Source: MA-ANB-1 sp040878225 (GTDB taxonomy: Bacteria; Actinomycetota; Acidimicrobiia; Spongiisociales; ZC4RG35). From it: 19,348 nucleotides of DNA. The stretch spans positions 1 to 19,348 of the forward strand of contig JBBDMR010000092.1 in the NCBI GenBank assembly GCA_040878225.1, read 5' to 3'. Below, one piece after another: positions 6,461 through 15,192 of this stretch. The position numbers were made by a program, and so were the translations under genes. The notes under the pieces are model-generated. The model saw only the letters and a program-made list of their open reading frames with translations. It had not been told where the DNA came from and searched no databases. Within the stretch, counting starts at the first letter, position 1. Each line of letters starts with the position of its first letter.

Positions 6461-7275
6461 GCTGGCATATCGAACAAGAGAGAATCAACTGCTACAGCAC
6501 GGGAACGATTGGTCGTGTGTCGGCGGCGTCCGTAGAGGCACATTTGGCCACCTGCGTCGATTGCCGATCATTGCTGACCGTCGACCGATCGTGGCTGGAG
6601 CAGTCATGGGCCAGTGTGGCCGACATCGTCGAAGCTCCGAAGCTCACCGCAGTCGAGCGAGCTCTGAGTTTCATCGGCGTTCCAAAACATCTGGCTCGGT
6701 TGATCTCAGTGACGCCCTCGCTGCGTCCGTCGTGGGTGTTGGCGGTAGCCGTGTCGTTGTTGTTCGCCGGTCTTGCATCAAGGCTGGCCGTCCAGCAGAA
6801 CGGTGTGGATCTGTTCTTGATGCTCGCCCCCGTCGTGCCTGTAGCTGGAGTGGCCGTCGCCTACGGACGGCTCGCCGACCCGGCGTACGAGATCACGGTT
6901 TCGTCGCCGGTGGATCCTCTCCGGTTGTTGTTGTTGCGTTCAGCAGCGGTGACGGTCATCGCTACCGCTTTCTCACTCCTTGTGGATATGGGAATTCGAT
7001 CGGATCTGAGGGTTGGTTTGTGGCTGCTACCGGCGCTGGCATTGACCGTCATCACGCTTGCTTTGGGGACGCGGCTGACCATGGGGGTGGCGGCGTCAGT
7101 GGTTACGACGGGTTGGGTTGCTCTGGTCGTGAGTGTTTCGCTCGAAGCGGCAGGGAGATCCACCATGGTCCTTTTCACTCCTTTTTTTCAACTCTCATAC
7201 CTGCTGGCACTGGTGGCGGGAGCCTGGATGCTGGCACATAGGCATGACAACTACCGGCGAGGAGACTCCAGATGA
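6457..7275 (+). CDS. Zinc-finger anti-sigma factor fused to a six-helix membrane domain
   Basis: The N-terminal about 45 residues match the ZAS/zf-HC2 anti-sigma fold: H4, C12, then H29-x3-C33-x2-C36. A linker (about 46-88) leads to six hydrophobic segments at about 90-108, 115-136, 152-175, 182-205, 208-230 and 237-262. Classical anti-sigmas have one membrane helix; six is unusual and suggests that the sensing part lies in the membrane or contacts the transporter encoded next door. The cytoplasmic ZAS should hold the preceding ECF sigma inactive. It has four-base overlaps with genes on both sides. The signal sensed is unknown. Confidence 0.85.
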   Translation: MSWHIEQERINCYSTGTIGRVSAASVEAHLATCVDCRSLLTVDRSWLEQSWASVADIVEAPKLTAVERALSFIGVPKHLARLISVTPSLRPSWVLAVAVSLLFAGLASRLAVQQNGVDLFLMLAPVVPVAGVAVAYGRLADPAYEITVSSPVDPLRLLLLRSAAVTVIATAFSLLVDMGIRSDLRVGLWLLPALALTVITLALGTRLTMGVAASVVTTGWVALVVSVSLEAAGRSTMVLFTPFFQLSYLLALVAGAWMLAHRHDNYRRGDSR

Positions 7276-8132
7276 GCACTGTTCGGGTCATGGATGTTCA
7301 CAAGAGGTATGGGTCGGTGAGGGCTCTGGACGGAACGAGCTTCGAGATGGGTGAAGGGATCACTGGTCTGTTGGGTCCGAACGGCGCTGGCAAGACCACT
7401 CTGCTCCGTTGCCTGGCGACGGTCTTGGCCCCCGATCAGGGGAAGCTGGAAGTGCTTGGGTTCGATCCCGACCGGGCTACGGAACGCACCGAGATCCGCC
7501 GTCGTCTCGGCTACATGCCGCAGGAGCCTGGTTTCTACCAGTCGTTTACTTGTTTCGACTTCCTCGACTACCTCGCCATTCTCAAAGAGCACGTCGACTC
7601 GAAGGCCCGCCATGATGAGGTGCGATTCGTTTTGAAACAGGCTGGTCTGGAGGACAAGTCGAAGACCAAGATCCGAAAGCTGTCGGGGGGAATGCGCCGT
7701 CGATTAGCTCTCGCTCAGTCCCTGATAGGCTCCCCTCCTCTTCTCGTGCTCGATGAGCCCACCGCTGGTCTCGACCCGGAGCAGCGGTTCCGCTTCCGGG
7801 AAATGATTTCGGATCTCGCCCAGGAACGGACAGTGCTCTTGTCCACCCACCAGACCGAGGACGTTGCGGCGATCTGTGACCGGGTGATGGTGATGGATGG
7901 AGGTCGGATCAGATTCGACGGAACACCGAGAGAGCTCTCTGGAGTTGCAGCCGGCAAGGTCTGGATCACCGCCGAGCGACCTACCGGTGCACATATCTTC
8001 TGGCGTACCGCGGAAGGCTCATATCGTGGCGTAGGCGAACCCCCGCCTGGTTCGACTCAGATCGACCCTGCCATCGAGGACGGTTACCTGCTCCTGGTCG
8101 GGGCAGCCGCTCTCGAGTCCGACGCAGCGTGA
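7272..8132 (+). CDS. ABC transporter ATP-binding protein
   Basis: The product is 286 residues with every nucleotide-binding motif: Walker A GPNGAGKT at 35-42, Q-loop Q84 in YMPQEPGFY, signature LSGGM at 137-141, Walker B LLVLDEP at 157-163 and the switch histidine H193 in STHQ. The sequence is of the CcmA/DRA type that powers ABC-2 exporters. The 60-residue tail after residue 225 is probably a regulatory or partner-binding extension. It is coupled by overlaps to the anti-sigma gene and the first permease, and is the only ATPase in the operon, so it should energise some or all of the three permeases. The substrate is unknown. Confidence 0.95.
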   Translation: MSTVRVMDVHKRYGSVRALDGTSFEMGEGITGLLGPNGAGKTTLLRCLATVLAPDQGKLEVLGFDPDRATERTEIRRRLGYMPQEPGFYQSFTCFDFLDYLAILKEHVDSKARHDEVRFVLKQAGLEDKSKTKIRKLSGGMRRRLALAQSLIGSPPLLVLDEPTAGLDPEQRFRFREMISDLAQERTVLLSTHQTEDVAAICDRVMVMDGGRIRFDGTPRELSGVAAGKVWITAERPTGAHIFWRTAEGSYRGVGEPPPGSTQIDPAIEDGYLLLVGAAALESDAA

Positions 8133-9799
8133 CAGCCACCCGGACTATTCGACCATCTGTGCCCGGAGACGTTGCTCAGCGCAGGGTCATAATCGAAGTT
8201 GCCGGGTTCGAAGCGAAGCGGGTTTGGCGTCATCCGGCGCTGATCGTTGGTGTACTGCTCACAGCCTACGAGCTCTATCAACAGGTGGATTGGAGTCGAG
8301 CTCCGGTACTCAACCGTGACAGTTTCGCTTCTGCCTGGCCGATGATCTTTCTCGCTGCGGGAGCGTTCTTTGCTATCGGGTCTGCGGCGAACCGGCGTCA
8401 CACAGTGGAGGACGACGATCCGCTTCGGGGTTTACCCGTGTCTCCGACAACCCAGGCAGTAGGAGTCGGGCTTGCCTTCGTGTCGCCGCTGCTCGTCGGC
8501 TTGCTAATGCAGGGAACGGTATTGACACTCCGCGCCCTGGATTCTTCGGTCACTTCGCTCGTGTGGCCGGAGGTGTTGACAGGGCCGGTCACCGTTGCTC
8601 TCGGAGCCGCTGCTGGGTTGGCCGTCGGGTTTGGATTCCGATCGGCGTTGGCGTTGCCGCTGGCTGCTGTCGGACTTGGCGGCGCCGTGGTGACCATGTG
8701 GTGGGCCAACTCCGGTTATCTGCTGGGGCCGTACACACCGTGGCTGGCGCCGGTTACCAGCCTCGACTGGAACCAGTACGCCTACGAGCAGGTCTACAGA
8801 CCGTCAGGACCACACCTTGCCTACTTGCTGCTCCTAACCGGAACGCTGGGCGCCGCCGCGACCATTCGTGGACGGGAAGATCGGGGCCGCCTCATCTCCA
8901 TTTCTGCGGTAATCGTGTTACTCGCAGGCACTGTGTTCTTCGGTTTATCTCAGCTGGCTGAACTGACACCAGCCGAAGAGGCCGCCAGGCAGGCTCCCTA
9001 CAATCCGACCACCGCCGATTACGTCTGCGAGCAGCGCGGAACGGTCACGTACTGCGCCTATCCGGGTTATGAGGAGTGGATCGACGAATGGGCAGCGCAA
9101 GTCGAGCCGGTCATCGCCTCGATCCCAGGTGACATCGCCGCCGGGCCCATCGAAGTCCGCCAACAGATTCCATATTTCAACGATGACGACGCCGACTTCC
9201 CCGCACCGAGGGGATACATCAGAGCGGGCATGTGGTGGAGCCGACGGCCATTCGACTCCTCGCTTGTCGCACATCCGTTGGGGATGGCCTTGGCACCGGC
9301 AGGTTTGGCGGTTGGATTACCTACGGATGATTTGCCTATCCGCATTGCGGTCGCCGATGGGGAGATCGTGGCTGAATCGGTCGACGATCCAGCGGACGTA
9401 GACCCCGAAGACTTTCTATACCGGTCTTGTCTGGCTGACGGTCAGGCTCGGGCAGTGGCGGCTCTGTGGTACGCGGCCAATGCCTCACCCGAGGCCGCCG
9501 AGGGTCTCGAATTCCTGTCGAGTGGCGAGCGCTACGGCCACGTCAGCGAAAACGAGAACTTCGCTATCGACATTGGATACCGACAACCGGCATCGTCGGT
9601 GATCTACTTCCGCAAGGAGGCCCTGACTGCCCTCGACCTGTTTGCACTCCCGCCCGACGACGTGGGCAACACGTTGGCCCAACACTGGACTGAAGTTACT
9701 GACCCGGCCACGACCACCGAAGAACTAGCCGGGTGGTTTGGACTCTCGGTACCTGAGATGGGCGACACCGACGACATGGGGTCGATCCCTTGTCCGTGA
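8129..9799 (+). CDS. ABC-2-like permease with large extracytoplasmic C-terminal domain (paralogue 1)
   Basis: The product is 556 residues, starting at a GTG in a GTGA overlap with the ATPase gene. About residues 1-280 hold six or so membrane helices in the manner of ABC-2 permeases, with APVLNR (58-63) and GPVTVAL (152-158) shared with a sister gene. After the last helix (about 256-274) comes a 280-residue soluble domain, predicted outside the cytoplasm, with C300-x8-C309 in YVC...TYCAYPGYEEWIDEWA, C434, a terminal C555 and DPATTT at 525-530. The cysteines are placed alike in the paralogues, suggesting two disulfides. I do not recognise a named family for the outer domain. Its function could be substrate capture or sensing. 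Confidence 0.85.
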   Translation: MTATRTIRPSVPGDVAQRRVIIEVAGFEAKRVWRHPALIVGVLLTAYELYQQVDWSRAPVLNRDSFASAWPMIFLAAGAFFAIGSAANRRHTVEDDDPLRGLPVSPTTQAVGVGLAFVSPLLVGLLMQGTVLTLRALDSSVTSLVWPEVLTGPVTVALGAAAGLAVGFGFRSALALPLAAVGLGGAVVTMWWANSGYLLGPYTPWLAPVTSLDWNQYAYEQVYRPSGPHLAYLLLLTGTLGAAATIRGREDRGRLISISAVIVLLAGTVFFGLSQLAELTPAEEAARQAPYNPTTADYVCEQRGTVTYCAYPGYEEWIDEWAAQVEPVIASIPGDIAAGPIEVRQQIPYFNDDDADFPAPRGYIRAGMWWSRRPFDSSLVAHPLGMALAPAGLAVGLPTDDLPIRIAVADGEIVAESVDDPADVDPEDFLYRSCLADGQARAVAALWYAANASPEAAEGLEFLSSGERYGHVSENENFAIDIGYRQPASSVIYFRKEALTALDLFALPPDDVGNTLAQHWTEVTDPATTTEELAGWFGLSVPEMGDTDDMGSIPCP

Positions 9800-11325
9800 C
9801 GCCCGCTCATCGATCCTCGCCGATCGGCCCCCGTCAGGTCATCGGCCAACTGGCGAGCTTCGAAGGCCGCCGCCTACTTGGTTCTCTCACACTCTGGTTG
9901 ACGACTGTGGCATCGGGCGTGGTGGCCTGGCTAGCGATACGAGGAAACCCGAACGTGCTGGACTGGCAGTCGGTGACCATTGCCGGGTCGTGTCTCCCGC
10001 TGACCGCGGTGGCGTTTCTCAAGGCGCATAGCGCGGCCAGGCGCGACCGGTCGTTCGAGGTCGAAGAGATAACCGAGGTGCCGCCGACGGACGTCAATCG
10101 ACGGATGCTGGGGCTATCGATCGCAGGATGGGCGCCGGTAGTCCTGTCGCTAGTCGTAGTCGCGTTTGGGGTCGGCCTCAGTCTCTTGGTCGATCCTGCC
10201 GGCTCACTGCGATTCACCGAGCTTGCAGTAGGGCCACTTGTTGTGGCCTTGGGTCACGTCGTCGGTGTGGCGTTGGGGCGATGGGCGCCGCATCCGCTCG
10301 TCGCCCCTCTGACCCTGATAATCGCCGCAGCCCTCTTCCTGATCGCAGACCTACTACCGGGAGCACGGACCATTCCGGCCGCGTCCCCCTTCCTGCCGTG
10401 GAGGAAGCCGTACACCGAATGGCTGCAAGGTGAACCAAGAGAACCACTGGTCCACCTCCTCTATCTTGCCGGACTGATCGGCGTCGCCACCGGAGTGGCG
10501 GCCCGGTACTACCGACTTCTAGTCGGGAGCGGCGTGGCGGTTGTCGTCGCCTCCTTCGTCTTGGCAGGTATTCCCTCCGGCGGAGTGGATGTTTCTACGG
10601 CGGTGATGAAGTGGGAAGCCGCCCAGCCGCGCACCTGTGAAGTCCATCGGGGGATCCAAGTTTGCCCAATCGTCGGCTACGAACCCTGGTTCGACGACTG
10701 GTTCAAGACCATCGATGGTCTGGCTGAATTGGTGCCCGTCCCGCTGAAACTGAGGGAGATAAGACAAACGGCTTCGCCTCCCTTCGCGGACACCGACCCG
10801 ACCGTCGCTCATGTCGGGGGAAGTTGGGACGGCGCTGCCTCGGACGATGCCAAAAGGCTAGCCGCGCAGGTGCTGACGGCAGAGATGGGACTCCCACTTA
10901 CTGCAGCAGAGCTCGCCGAAATGAACACAGACGTCCCCGCCTGTATGGCTCCGGTGCGTCCACTGTTGATATCGGGTCAGGCCAGGGGTATAGGTCTGTT
11001 GGTGTTGTCCGAGCTAGCAGTTCCAGAATCAGTAGATCGGCGACCCTTCCCTGGTCCTGTCCAATTCGGCCAGATTGAACTCTCCAGAAGCGAAGTCGAC
11101 CTGGCGCTCCGAATCGCCGACGAGCCTCGGGAGGACGTCCTTCTAACTCTCCATGCTCATTGGGAGAAGTTGATTGACCCCGCTACCACCACCGCGACTC
11201 TATCGGCGTGGTTCGGACTCGAGCCGCCCGAAATCCTCTCGACCTCGTCTTTCGACGAAATGACATGTGTCTGCTCCCCTGACGGTGGCGTCAGCTGCTC
11301 GTCGAAGGAAGCGTCAGATCGATGA
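9796..11325 (+). CDS. ABC-2-like permease with extracytoplasmic domain (paralogue 2, divergent)
   Basis: A TTG at 9790 would also be in frame. I choose the GTG at 9796 because it gives the same GTGA overlap used elsewhere in this operon, yielding 509 residues. About six membrane helices lie before residue 262. The outer domain keeps TC-x8-C near 281-290 (RTCEVHRGIQVCPIVGYEPW), a third cysteine in VPACMAP and DPATTT followed by LSAWFGL near the end. It is the most diverged copy: APVLNR is absent, the WWxRRP stretch of copy 1 is not evident, and the tail has extra cysteines (CVCSPDGGVSC). It ends in an ATGA overlap with the next permease. It may be a specialised partner in a heteromeric complex. 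Confidence 0.82.
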   Translation: MTPAHRSSPIGPRQVIGQLASFEGRRLLGSLTLWLTTVASGVVAWLAIRGNPNVLDWQSVTIAGSCLPLTAVAFLKAHSAARRDRSFEVEEITEVPPTDVNRRMLGLSIAGWAPVVLSLVVVAFGVGLSLLVDPAGSLRFTELAVGPLVVALGHVVGVALGRWAPHPLVAPLTLIIAAALFLIADLLPGARTIPAASPFLPWRKPYTEWLQGEPREPLVHLLYLAGLIGVATGVAARYYRLLVGSGVAVVVASFVLAGIPSGGVDVSTAVMKWEAAQPRTCEVHRGIQVCPIVGYEPWFDDWFKTIDGLAELVPVPLKLREIRQTASPPFADTDPTVAHVGGSWDGAASDDAKRLAAQVLTAEMGLPLTAAELAEMNTDVPACMAPVRPLLISGQARGIGLLVLSELAVPESVDRRPFPGPVQFGQIELSRSEVDLALRIADEPREDVLLTLHAHWEKLIDPATTTATLSAWFGLEPPEILSTSSFDEMTCVCSPDGGVSCSSKEASDR

Positions 11326-13073
11326 CGGCCACCGTCATTGCCAACCCGCGTGAAAGTGCTTCGACCTCCAGGCAGGTGGCTCTCCAGCTCGCCTGGATCG
11401 AGGCCCGCCGGGCCGTCCTCCACCCAGCCACGATTGTCGGTTTCGCCCTGGCGCTGTGGGCAATGTGGGGGCTCAACTGGGGTGAGGCGCCCGTTCTCAA
11501 CCGTGCCGGCGCCAATACGTCACTGCCCTTAGCCCTGATCGGGGCCGGGGGCCTGATCGCCGTGTCCGAGGCCGCGATGCGAATGTGGAGAACCGAACAG
11601 AGCGAGGCGATCGACATTACCCCAGCCTCCCCAAAGGTCAGGGCCATGGCCCTCCTGGTAGCGGTCTCCAGCCCTGTTGTCGTGGCTCTCGCCCTCCAAT
11701 TGGCCGTGTTTGGAATGATGGTGATCAACCAACCGGTGACCAATGTGGACTGGTGGGATGCTCTAGCCGGCCCGGTGACTGTGGCCCTGCTGTGCGCGGC
11801 CGGCGTGGCCGCGGGCCGTTGGGTGCCTTCTCGTCTGACCGGTCCGCTCTTGTTGGTCCTGCTCTTGGGGGTTTCGTTGCTCCTCGGCTCCTACGGGATG
11901 CGTCAACGGTTTGGGGATTGGACTGCGTGGTTGGCCCCGCTGGTCCCGCTTGAATTCGACCCGGTCGAGCTGGCTTTTCGTCCCACCGGCAGACACCTGC
12001 TTTACCTGACCGCTCTCCTAGGAGTGGTCGCCACGTTGGCACTGCTCCGCAGTCCGCGCCGACTCGTGATCCCGGTCACAACGCTGGTGGTCGCCCTTGG
12101 GCTTGTAGTCACTGGCGTTGCAATGCAGTCGAGGGCGTTCCAGCGGTACGACTACGACCTGCAGTTGAGCGCCTACCTTGTCCCACAAGCCGAATATGTC
12201 TGCCAAGACCTTGCAGATGTCACCTACTGCGCCTATCCGAGCTACCAAGGCTGGATCGAGGAGTGGGCAGCCCTCGTACAACCAGTGGTCGAACTCGCAC
12301 CTGACAACACGGCGGGGCGGCCTCTACTAGTTCGCCAGTACCCGACTCGCGCCCTCGACATCCTTGCAAACGGCAGCACCATAAATGTGGACTATGGGCA
12401 TGGTCTTGCCACTGGGATGTGGTGGGGTCGACAGCCCGGAGGTGGAGCGGGTGCCGACTGGGGGGACGCCTACCCGTTTGGGATGGCACTCGGAGCTGCT
12501 TCATGGGTGGTGGGCTTGCCGCTGCAGCTCACCGCCGGAACCTGGGATCAGGAGTTGGGGCCGGACGGCGAAATCGAGTCCTATGCCTTTGTACCGGGGG
12601 CTGAAGGGGTTCCCCCCGAGGAGGTCAGCTACCAAGCGTGTACCACCTCCGACCAGGGTCGAGCAGTTGTCGCACTGTGGATGGCGGCCCAAGCCTCACC
12701 CGTCACCGAACAACACCTCCGCAACCAGATCGAAGACCCCGAGTATCCGCTGATCGAAGAGTTCCGTAATCCGGACGGGACGATCGTTTACGGTTACCAG
12801 GGCCTTTACGGGGTCATCGGGGTGGGTCAACCCTATCCGTGGTACGCCCTCGACTTTCAGATCCGCGAGGCCCACTACGCCCATCAACTCCTCCACAGAC
12901 CCGATGACCAGGTCCTAGATCTCGTACACGCCAACTTTGACCAACTCACCGACCCATCGACCACCACAATCGATGCCGTCGCCATCCTCGCCTTGGAACC
13001 AATCCCGGGTTTCGAAGACGATCGCTTGCTCCATGACGACCTGCTCTTCGAGATCAACCCCCGATGCGGGTGA
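11322..13073 (+). CDS. ABC-2-like permease with extracytoplasmic domain (paralogue 3)
   Basis: The product is 583 residues, starting at an ATG overlapping the previous stop. The layout matches paralogue 1: APVLNR at 56-61, GPVTVAL at 150-156, six or so helices to about residue 268, then an outer domain with C294-x8-C303 (YVCQDLADVTYCAYPSYQGW), TGMWWGRQPGG, a third cysteine in YQACTTSDQGRAVVALW, DPSTTT and a cysteine two residues from the end. It is clearly closer to paralogue 1 than to paralogue 2, consistent with repeated tandem duplication. It probably works with the single ATPase of the operon. Confidence 0.85.
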   Translation: MTATVIANPRESASTSRQVALQLAWIEARRAVLHPATIVGFALALWAMWGLNWGEAPVLNRAGANTSLPLALIGAGGLIAVSEAAMRMWRTEQSEAIDITPASPKVRAMALLVAVSSPVVVALALQLAVFGMMVINQPVTNVDWWDALAGPVTVALLCAAGVAAGRWVPSRLTGPLLLVLLLGVSLLLGSYGMRQRFGDWTAWLAPLVPLEFDPVELAFRPTGRHLLYLTALLGVVATLALLRSPRRLVIPVTTLVVALGLVVTGVAMQSRAFQRYDYDLQLSAYLVPQAEYVCQDLADVTYCAYPSYQGWIEEWAALVQPVVELAPDNTAGRPLLVRQYPTRALDILANGSTINVDYGHGLATGMWWGRQPGGGAGADWGDAYPFGMALGAASWVVGLPLQLTAGTWDQELGPDGEIESYAFVPGAEGVPPEEVSYQACTTSDQGRAVVALWMAAQASPVTEQHLRNQIEDPEYPLIEEFRNPDGTIVYGYQGLYGVIGVGQPYPWYALDFQIREAHYAHQLLHRPDDQVLDLVHANFDQLTDPSTTTIDAVAILALEPIPGFEDDRLLHDDLLFEINPRCG

Positions 13074-13825
13074 CTCCCCGGCTGGTGCCGCCGGTCATAC
13101 GCTCTGCCTCCTGGGTCGGATTCGCACCCGCCGGTGTCGTCGCCTTGGGCATGGCGTGGGTGGCCTCGCGCCAGCCATCTGACACCATGGCCAGACTCCT
13201 CCCCACCCGTCTTGCCGTGCTGGCAATTGCTATCGGTGTTGCCTTCGTGTTCGACGACGCAGCCGCGGTACTTTCCGACCCGGCGCCGAGCCCGCTCATC
13301 CTGCGACGCCTCATTCGATCATTGTCGGCAGTACTCGTAGCGAGTGTTCTTGCGGTTGTCGTTCTGTTTGTGGCATCAGCCCAAATGGACCTGGTGTGGG
13401 TCATTCCGCTCGAAGCTGCACCGATTGAAGAAGTCGCCCTAGAAACCTCCGACCACATCGAACTAGAGCCGTCCACGCCATTTCCTGGAGGTCGCTTAGG
13501 GCTCGAGGCCGCCACCTTGATTGCTCTCACATTGGCGACCGCCGCCGCAGTGTCGCGCCGCGGAGACCCGCAACCGGGACGGGTCACCACCAGCGTGCTC
13601 CTCGGCGTCTATGCAGTCAGTTGGATGATCCCCGAATCACACAAACCATGGGCCGACCCAAGCGACCAACGCTGGGAAACTGGAGCGGCCTGGTGGTGGC
13701 TGGCACTAGGCGTGTCCGTTTTGGCTGGCATCTCTCTCAGTTGGGACACCCGAAAAGGCTCGTGGCGGCACACCATACGAACCCGGAAACGTTCGGCGAT
13801 CGCAGAATCGCATGGTTCGTTTTGA
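13064..13825 (+). CDS. Polytopic membrane protein ending the ECF/ABC operon
   Basis: The product is 253 residues with about six hydrophobic segments (near 18-35, 46-66, 88-109, 145-163, 174-190 and 212-230) and a basic cytoplasmic-looking tail. A loop of about 35 acidic residues (near 116-142) separates helices three and four. No domain is recognised; it could be a smaller permease-like subunit or an accessory protein. It overlaps the preceding gene by 10 nt if started at the ATG at 13064, or by GTGA if started at the in-frame GTG at 13070. No terminator is evident in the 130 bp before the tRNA. Confidence 0.75.
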   Translation: MRVTPRLVPPVIRSASWVGFAPAGVVALGMAWVASRQPSDTMARLLPTRLAVLAIAIGVAFVFDDAAAVLSDPAPSPLILRRLIRSLSAVLVASVLAVVVLFVASAQMDLVWVIPLEAAPIEEVALETSDHIELEPSTPFPGGRLGLEAATLIALTLATAAAVSRRGDPQPGRVTTSVLLGVYAVSWMIPESHKPWADPSDQRWETGAAWWWLALGVSVLAGISLSWDTRKGSWRHTIRTRKRSAIAESHGSF

Positions 13826-13954
13826 GCCGCAGAGACCGGCCAGCGTTACCTGGGCACTTTCTGATGTGGACGCGTTGTGGTCGCAGGGAAACTCGACGGG
13901 CCGCGAATGCGAGGGCCAAAAGCGAAATCCCCAGTAGCTAAAAGGGGGAACCGC

Positions 13955-14031
13955 TGGTGGGCGTTGACGGACTCGAACCGCCGACCCCTGCCTTGTAAGG
14001 GCAGTGCTCTAGCCAACTGAGCTAAACGCCC
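13955..14031 (-). tRNA. tRNA-Val(UAC)
   Basis: The minus strand folds as a full cloverleaf: acceptor GGGCGTT/AACGCCC, D-stem GCTC/GAGC, anticodon stem CTGCC/GGCAG around CTTACAA (anticodon UAC, reading GUA), five-base variable loop, T-stem GGCGG/CCGTC with TTCGAGT. The body is 74 nt (13958-14031) and CCA is encoded at 13957-13955. It lies between the ABC operon and the sigma gene; no duplicated 3' end was seen, so it is not marked as an attachment site. Confidence 0.95.
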
Positions 14032-14041
14032 GGGAGCAGCG

Positions 14042-14047
14042 ATTCTA
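14042..14047 (-). promoter_or_regulatory. Candidate -10 box of the tRNA gene
   Basis: TAGAAT on the minus strand is five of six to the consensus and ends 10 bp before the first tRNA base. No good -35 at 16-18 bp was found. Confidence 0.4.
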
Positions 14048-14219
14048 CGACAAGTGGCTTCGTTCACCACCTCGAGACCGGGACTAGACCGTTCGCGCGA
14101 GGGCAGATTGGTCCCTGCGAACCATTCAGTTTTTCGGCGTCTCATCCGATATACGAGCCTGTTGATAAATCCTCAATAGTGGCCGGTCGTGTTCCTACGC
14201 TGGCCAAGGACTAACCACT

Positions 14220-15152
14220 ATGGCAAAGAGCGCATCCATCAGACGAGAAGTAAGCGACGAGGCGGTCCGGCAGTACCTCGACGGGATCGGCACATACATG
14301 CTGCTCACCGCCGAAGACGAGGTTCAACTCGCCAAAGCCATCGAAACCGGGAAAAAGGCCGAAGTTGCCTTGCCCGACGAAACAGATTCTGCAAAACGGC
14401 GCGAGCTGAAGCGTCTGATCCGCGCCGGTGAAGAAGCCCGCCAGACCTTCATTCGGGCGAACCTGCGACTGGTCGTCTCCATCGCCAAACGGTACGGACA
14501 CGCCCGACTGCCCTTCCTCGACCTCGTTCAGGAAGGCAACCTGGGCCTGATCCGGGCTGTGGAAAAGTTTGAGTACCGGAAGGGTTTCAAGTTCTCCACG
14601 TATGCCACCTGGTGGATCCGCCAGGCCATAACCAGGGCCATTGCCGACAAGAGCAGGACGATCCGGGTGCCGGTGCACATGATGGACACCATCACCCAGA
14701 TGCAGACCGCAGAGTCGAACCTGGCGAGGCGTCTGGGCCGCAAGCCCACCGACGACGAGTTGGCCGAAGAGTCCGGGCTCACAGTGAAGAAGATCATCGA
14801 AGCACGGAAAGTGGCACCGGAGCCGATCTCCATTTTCGAGCCGGTCGGCGATGACAACGCCACTCTGGGCGACTTCATCGCCGACGACGAAGCTGCCACA
14901 CCCTTCGACCTCATCGCCTCCAAGCTCAACATCGAAGACCTGCGTCAGATCCTCGACCGGCTCAACGATCGGGAGCGAACCATCATCGAGATGCGTTACG
15001 GTCTCAACGGCACGGTGCCGGCGACCCTCGACGAGGTCGGCCGCCACTTCGACGTCACCCGTGAGCGGATCCGCCAGATCGAAGCCAAGGCTCTCGCCAA
15101 GATGAGGCACCCGTCGACACCCGGAAGTCTCCGCGAGCTCGCAGTCTCCTGA
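14220..15152 (+). CDS. Sigma-70 family factor, group 1/2 (RpoD/SigB-like)
   Basis: The product is 310 residues and complete for regions 1.2 to 4. Region 1.2 is at about 13-44 (DEAVRQYLDGIGTYMLLTAED). Region 2 is at about 76-150, with NLRLVVSIAKRY, the core-binding LVQEGNLGLIRAVEKFEY and FSTYATWWIRQAI. Region 3 is at about 151-225 and region 4 at about 240-305, with the HTH DEVGRHFDVTRERIRQIEAKAL. It lacks the long acidic region 1.1 of many housekeeping sigmas, like actinobacterial SigB or the short SigA forms; I cannot tell which. The ATG at 14220 has no Shine-Dalgarno. It converges on the WhiB gene with 40 bp between stops; GGCTCC/GGAGCC there may form a weak hairpin. Confidence 0.93.
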   Translation: MAKSASIRREVSDEAVRQYLDGIGTYMLLTAEDEVQLAKAIETGKKAEVALPDETDSAKRRELKRLIRAGEEARQTFIRANLRLVVSIAKRYGHARLPFLDLVQEGNLGLIRAVEKFEYRKGFKFSTYATWWIRQAITRAIADKSRTIRVPVHMMDTITQMQTAESNLARRLGRKPTDDELAEESGLTVKKIIEARKVAPEPISIFEPVGDDNATLGDFIADDEAATPFDLIASKLNIEDLRQILDRLNDRERTIIEMRYGLNGTVPATLDEVGRHFDVTRERIRQIEAKALAKMRHPSTPGSLRELAVS

Positions 15153-15192
15153 CCCTGGCTCCGTCCGGCTCGGTTTGGTAGCGGGGAGCCGA

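Noticed and set aside
13955..14031. tRNA-Val as the integration site of the element
   Set aside because: No duplicated tRNA 3' end was seen, the tRNA is 8 kb from the integrase and the intervening ABC operon does not look like element cargo.
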